A DNA stretch of 35,126 bases from Chloroflexota bacterium. GTDB taxonomy: Bacteria; Chloroflexota; Anaerolineae; Epilineales; SHYO01. The position numbers were made by a program, and so were the translations under genes. The DNA is taken from the NCBI GenBank assembly GCA_009692745.1, contig SHYO01000028.1, positions 1 to 35,126 on the forward strand. The letters run 5' to 3'. This document shows positions 33,801 to 35,126 of the stretch, in pieces. Position 1 is the first letter of the stretch. Every line of letters starts with the position of its first letter. The notes under the pieces are model-generated. The model worked only from the letters and a program-made list of their open reading frames with translations. It was not told where the DNA came from and made no database searches.

Positions 33801-35126
33801 ATCCGAAGCGCTCTGACGTTGGATGTCAGCATCAAGATTCTTGGGCAAGTCAGCCAGGTTTTCCTGGGGCAGCACCTGGACGACGGTCGAGATTGAGGCA
33901 ATCTTCAGTAGCTCGCGGGTTCGAGCCGTGCCGACCATTGCTTGCCAACCATTGGGCAGCACATAAGGCTTTACCAGCAGCCTGGTCAGGTAGCGGCTCA
34001 GGTCTGTGCCCTGATAGGCATAGATCAGCACATCGGTCTGATCATTGGCTGCGGATGATAACGTCAGCCTGGCATCACCTCCAAAGCGTATCTGCAATTG
34101 GGCCTGCAAGCGGGGGTGGATCTTGCTCCAGGCGCCATCACTTGCGGTTTTAACGTCTGATGCGGCGGTCGGAACCGTTGGACTGCTGGCTAGCGCCACC
34201 GCCGGCGCCTTTGAAATGCCCACCCCGGCGGCTGAGCCCACCAGGATTACTGCTAGAGCCGCAATCAGGGCAAAACGGCATTGACGCATTAGTTTCTTGG
34301 GCCACGTATTGGACATCTTCTGATCCTTTCATTCATACCAGGGCCTCCCCTGCATTCAGGTAAGCAAAGCGCCTCCTGGTGAGCGAGAGAGGCGAACAGT
34401 GAAGGAGTTAGCAAACATAAGATACTGCTCGGGGACTGCCTTACAGTCTGGTGGTTTCCCCCCTTTCTGCTACATATCGGCGTTCAGTGCATACCCCAAA
34501 CTGATTTTCCTGACAAGGTAAATTCGTCAGGTTGCGGGCGATTTGGGGATAGCAAATTTGATTATCCAAATGTTGACATTGTGGGATAAGATGTATGGAA
34601 ATAAACCATACCAGGACATATTACTGTTCCCGGATATTGTTATGCATAGTGAAGAGGAGTAATCTTGGGCGGGTAGATCGCTCAATTCTGGAGGGGACAT
34701 CGGGTAGTTTTTACCAATGAACATGGTTAAAGAGATTCATTGGATCGATCTAACCAATCCTCCAGGCACCTTCGCTATGGTATTACCTGGCCTCGGGTTT
34801 GCCCAGGTGACGCCAACTTCGTCTTTTACTCTTCTGATCCCCGAGAGTGCCATGTTGTTAGAATTTGTTGCTAGATTTATTATAATGATAAGATAAATGT
34901 TGTCAACAGGTAGAGAAGGGGAAAATTCAGAGTAAATACCGCTTGACGTGTGGCCTGGATTATTGTATACTGTTTACTAACCATTGGTGCTAGTTGAGAA
35001 AAAGGTAGTCATGAGATACCCTTATGGTGGCGAAACCAAAAAGGAGAAATCTCATGACTACAGACGACATTATCGTACACATTTTCTACCAGGTAGCGAC
35101 TTCTTTGCCGGAGATGCCGCGCCATT

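Overview
The window looks like a piece of a Chloroflexota-type genome. The case rests on several things together: very large secreted proteins with PPC, FxLYD and DUF4397 modules, a short IFLPLVLRR segment after a signal anchor (a pattern I remember from Chloroflexi exported proteins), a metacaspase next to a STAND ATPase, and many degraded insertion sequences. The phylum is inferred. No rRNA or marker gene is present to settle it.

Layout. (a) 1-2105, minus strand: a conflict or cell-death type operon, with a caspase-like protease followed by a STAND ATPase that runs off the left edge. The two proteins share a related recruitment module. The caspase reading frame breaks just before its catalytic Cys. 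(b) 2233-5888, minus: an SDR oxidoreductase that has lost its N-terminal nucleotide-binding motif, a DUF433/DUF5615 toxin-antitoxin pair abutting it, a beta-sandwich-like protein and a GH32/43-like beta-propeller protein. (c) 5920-9321: two degraded transposase genes around a DUF3224 protein, a small P-loop kinase-like protein and a short conserved-looking hypothetical. (d) 9348-16988: a cyclic-nucleotide-binding HD-GYP protein, an AlkP-superfamily phosphatase, a tyrosine-recombinase-like protein without its catalytic residues, an SRPBCC protein, a TPR protein, 6-phosphogluconate dehydrogenase and an NAD-dependent sugar-nucleotide epimerase/dehydratase. (e) 17144-34316: mostly minus-strand cell-surface genes: a 922-residue membrane protein, two paralogous PPC proteins, a glycoside-hydrolase-like protein preceded by a strong c-di-GMP-I (GEMM) riboswitch match, an FxLYD protein and a 1787-residue subtilisin-like protease. 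SixA phosphatase and a monoacylglycerol-lipase-like hydrolase lie between them. (f) 34317-35126: a long protease leader and the start of a transposase gene.

Two signals stand out. One is the caspase/STAND pair with matching modules, which suggests a protease recruited by an NTP-dependent sensor. The other is a family of tiny hairpins, typically GTCGAG-4 nt-CTCGAC or CTGAG-4 nt-CTCAG. They occur singly, in tandem, inside genes, inside a terminator loop and as a six-unit array that interrupts a transposase. The c-di-GMP riboswitch and the HD-GYP protein point to second-messenger control of at least one secreted enzyme.
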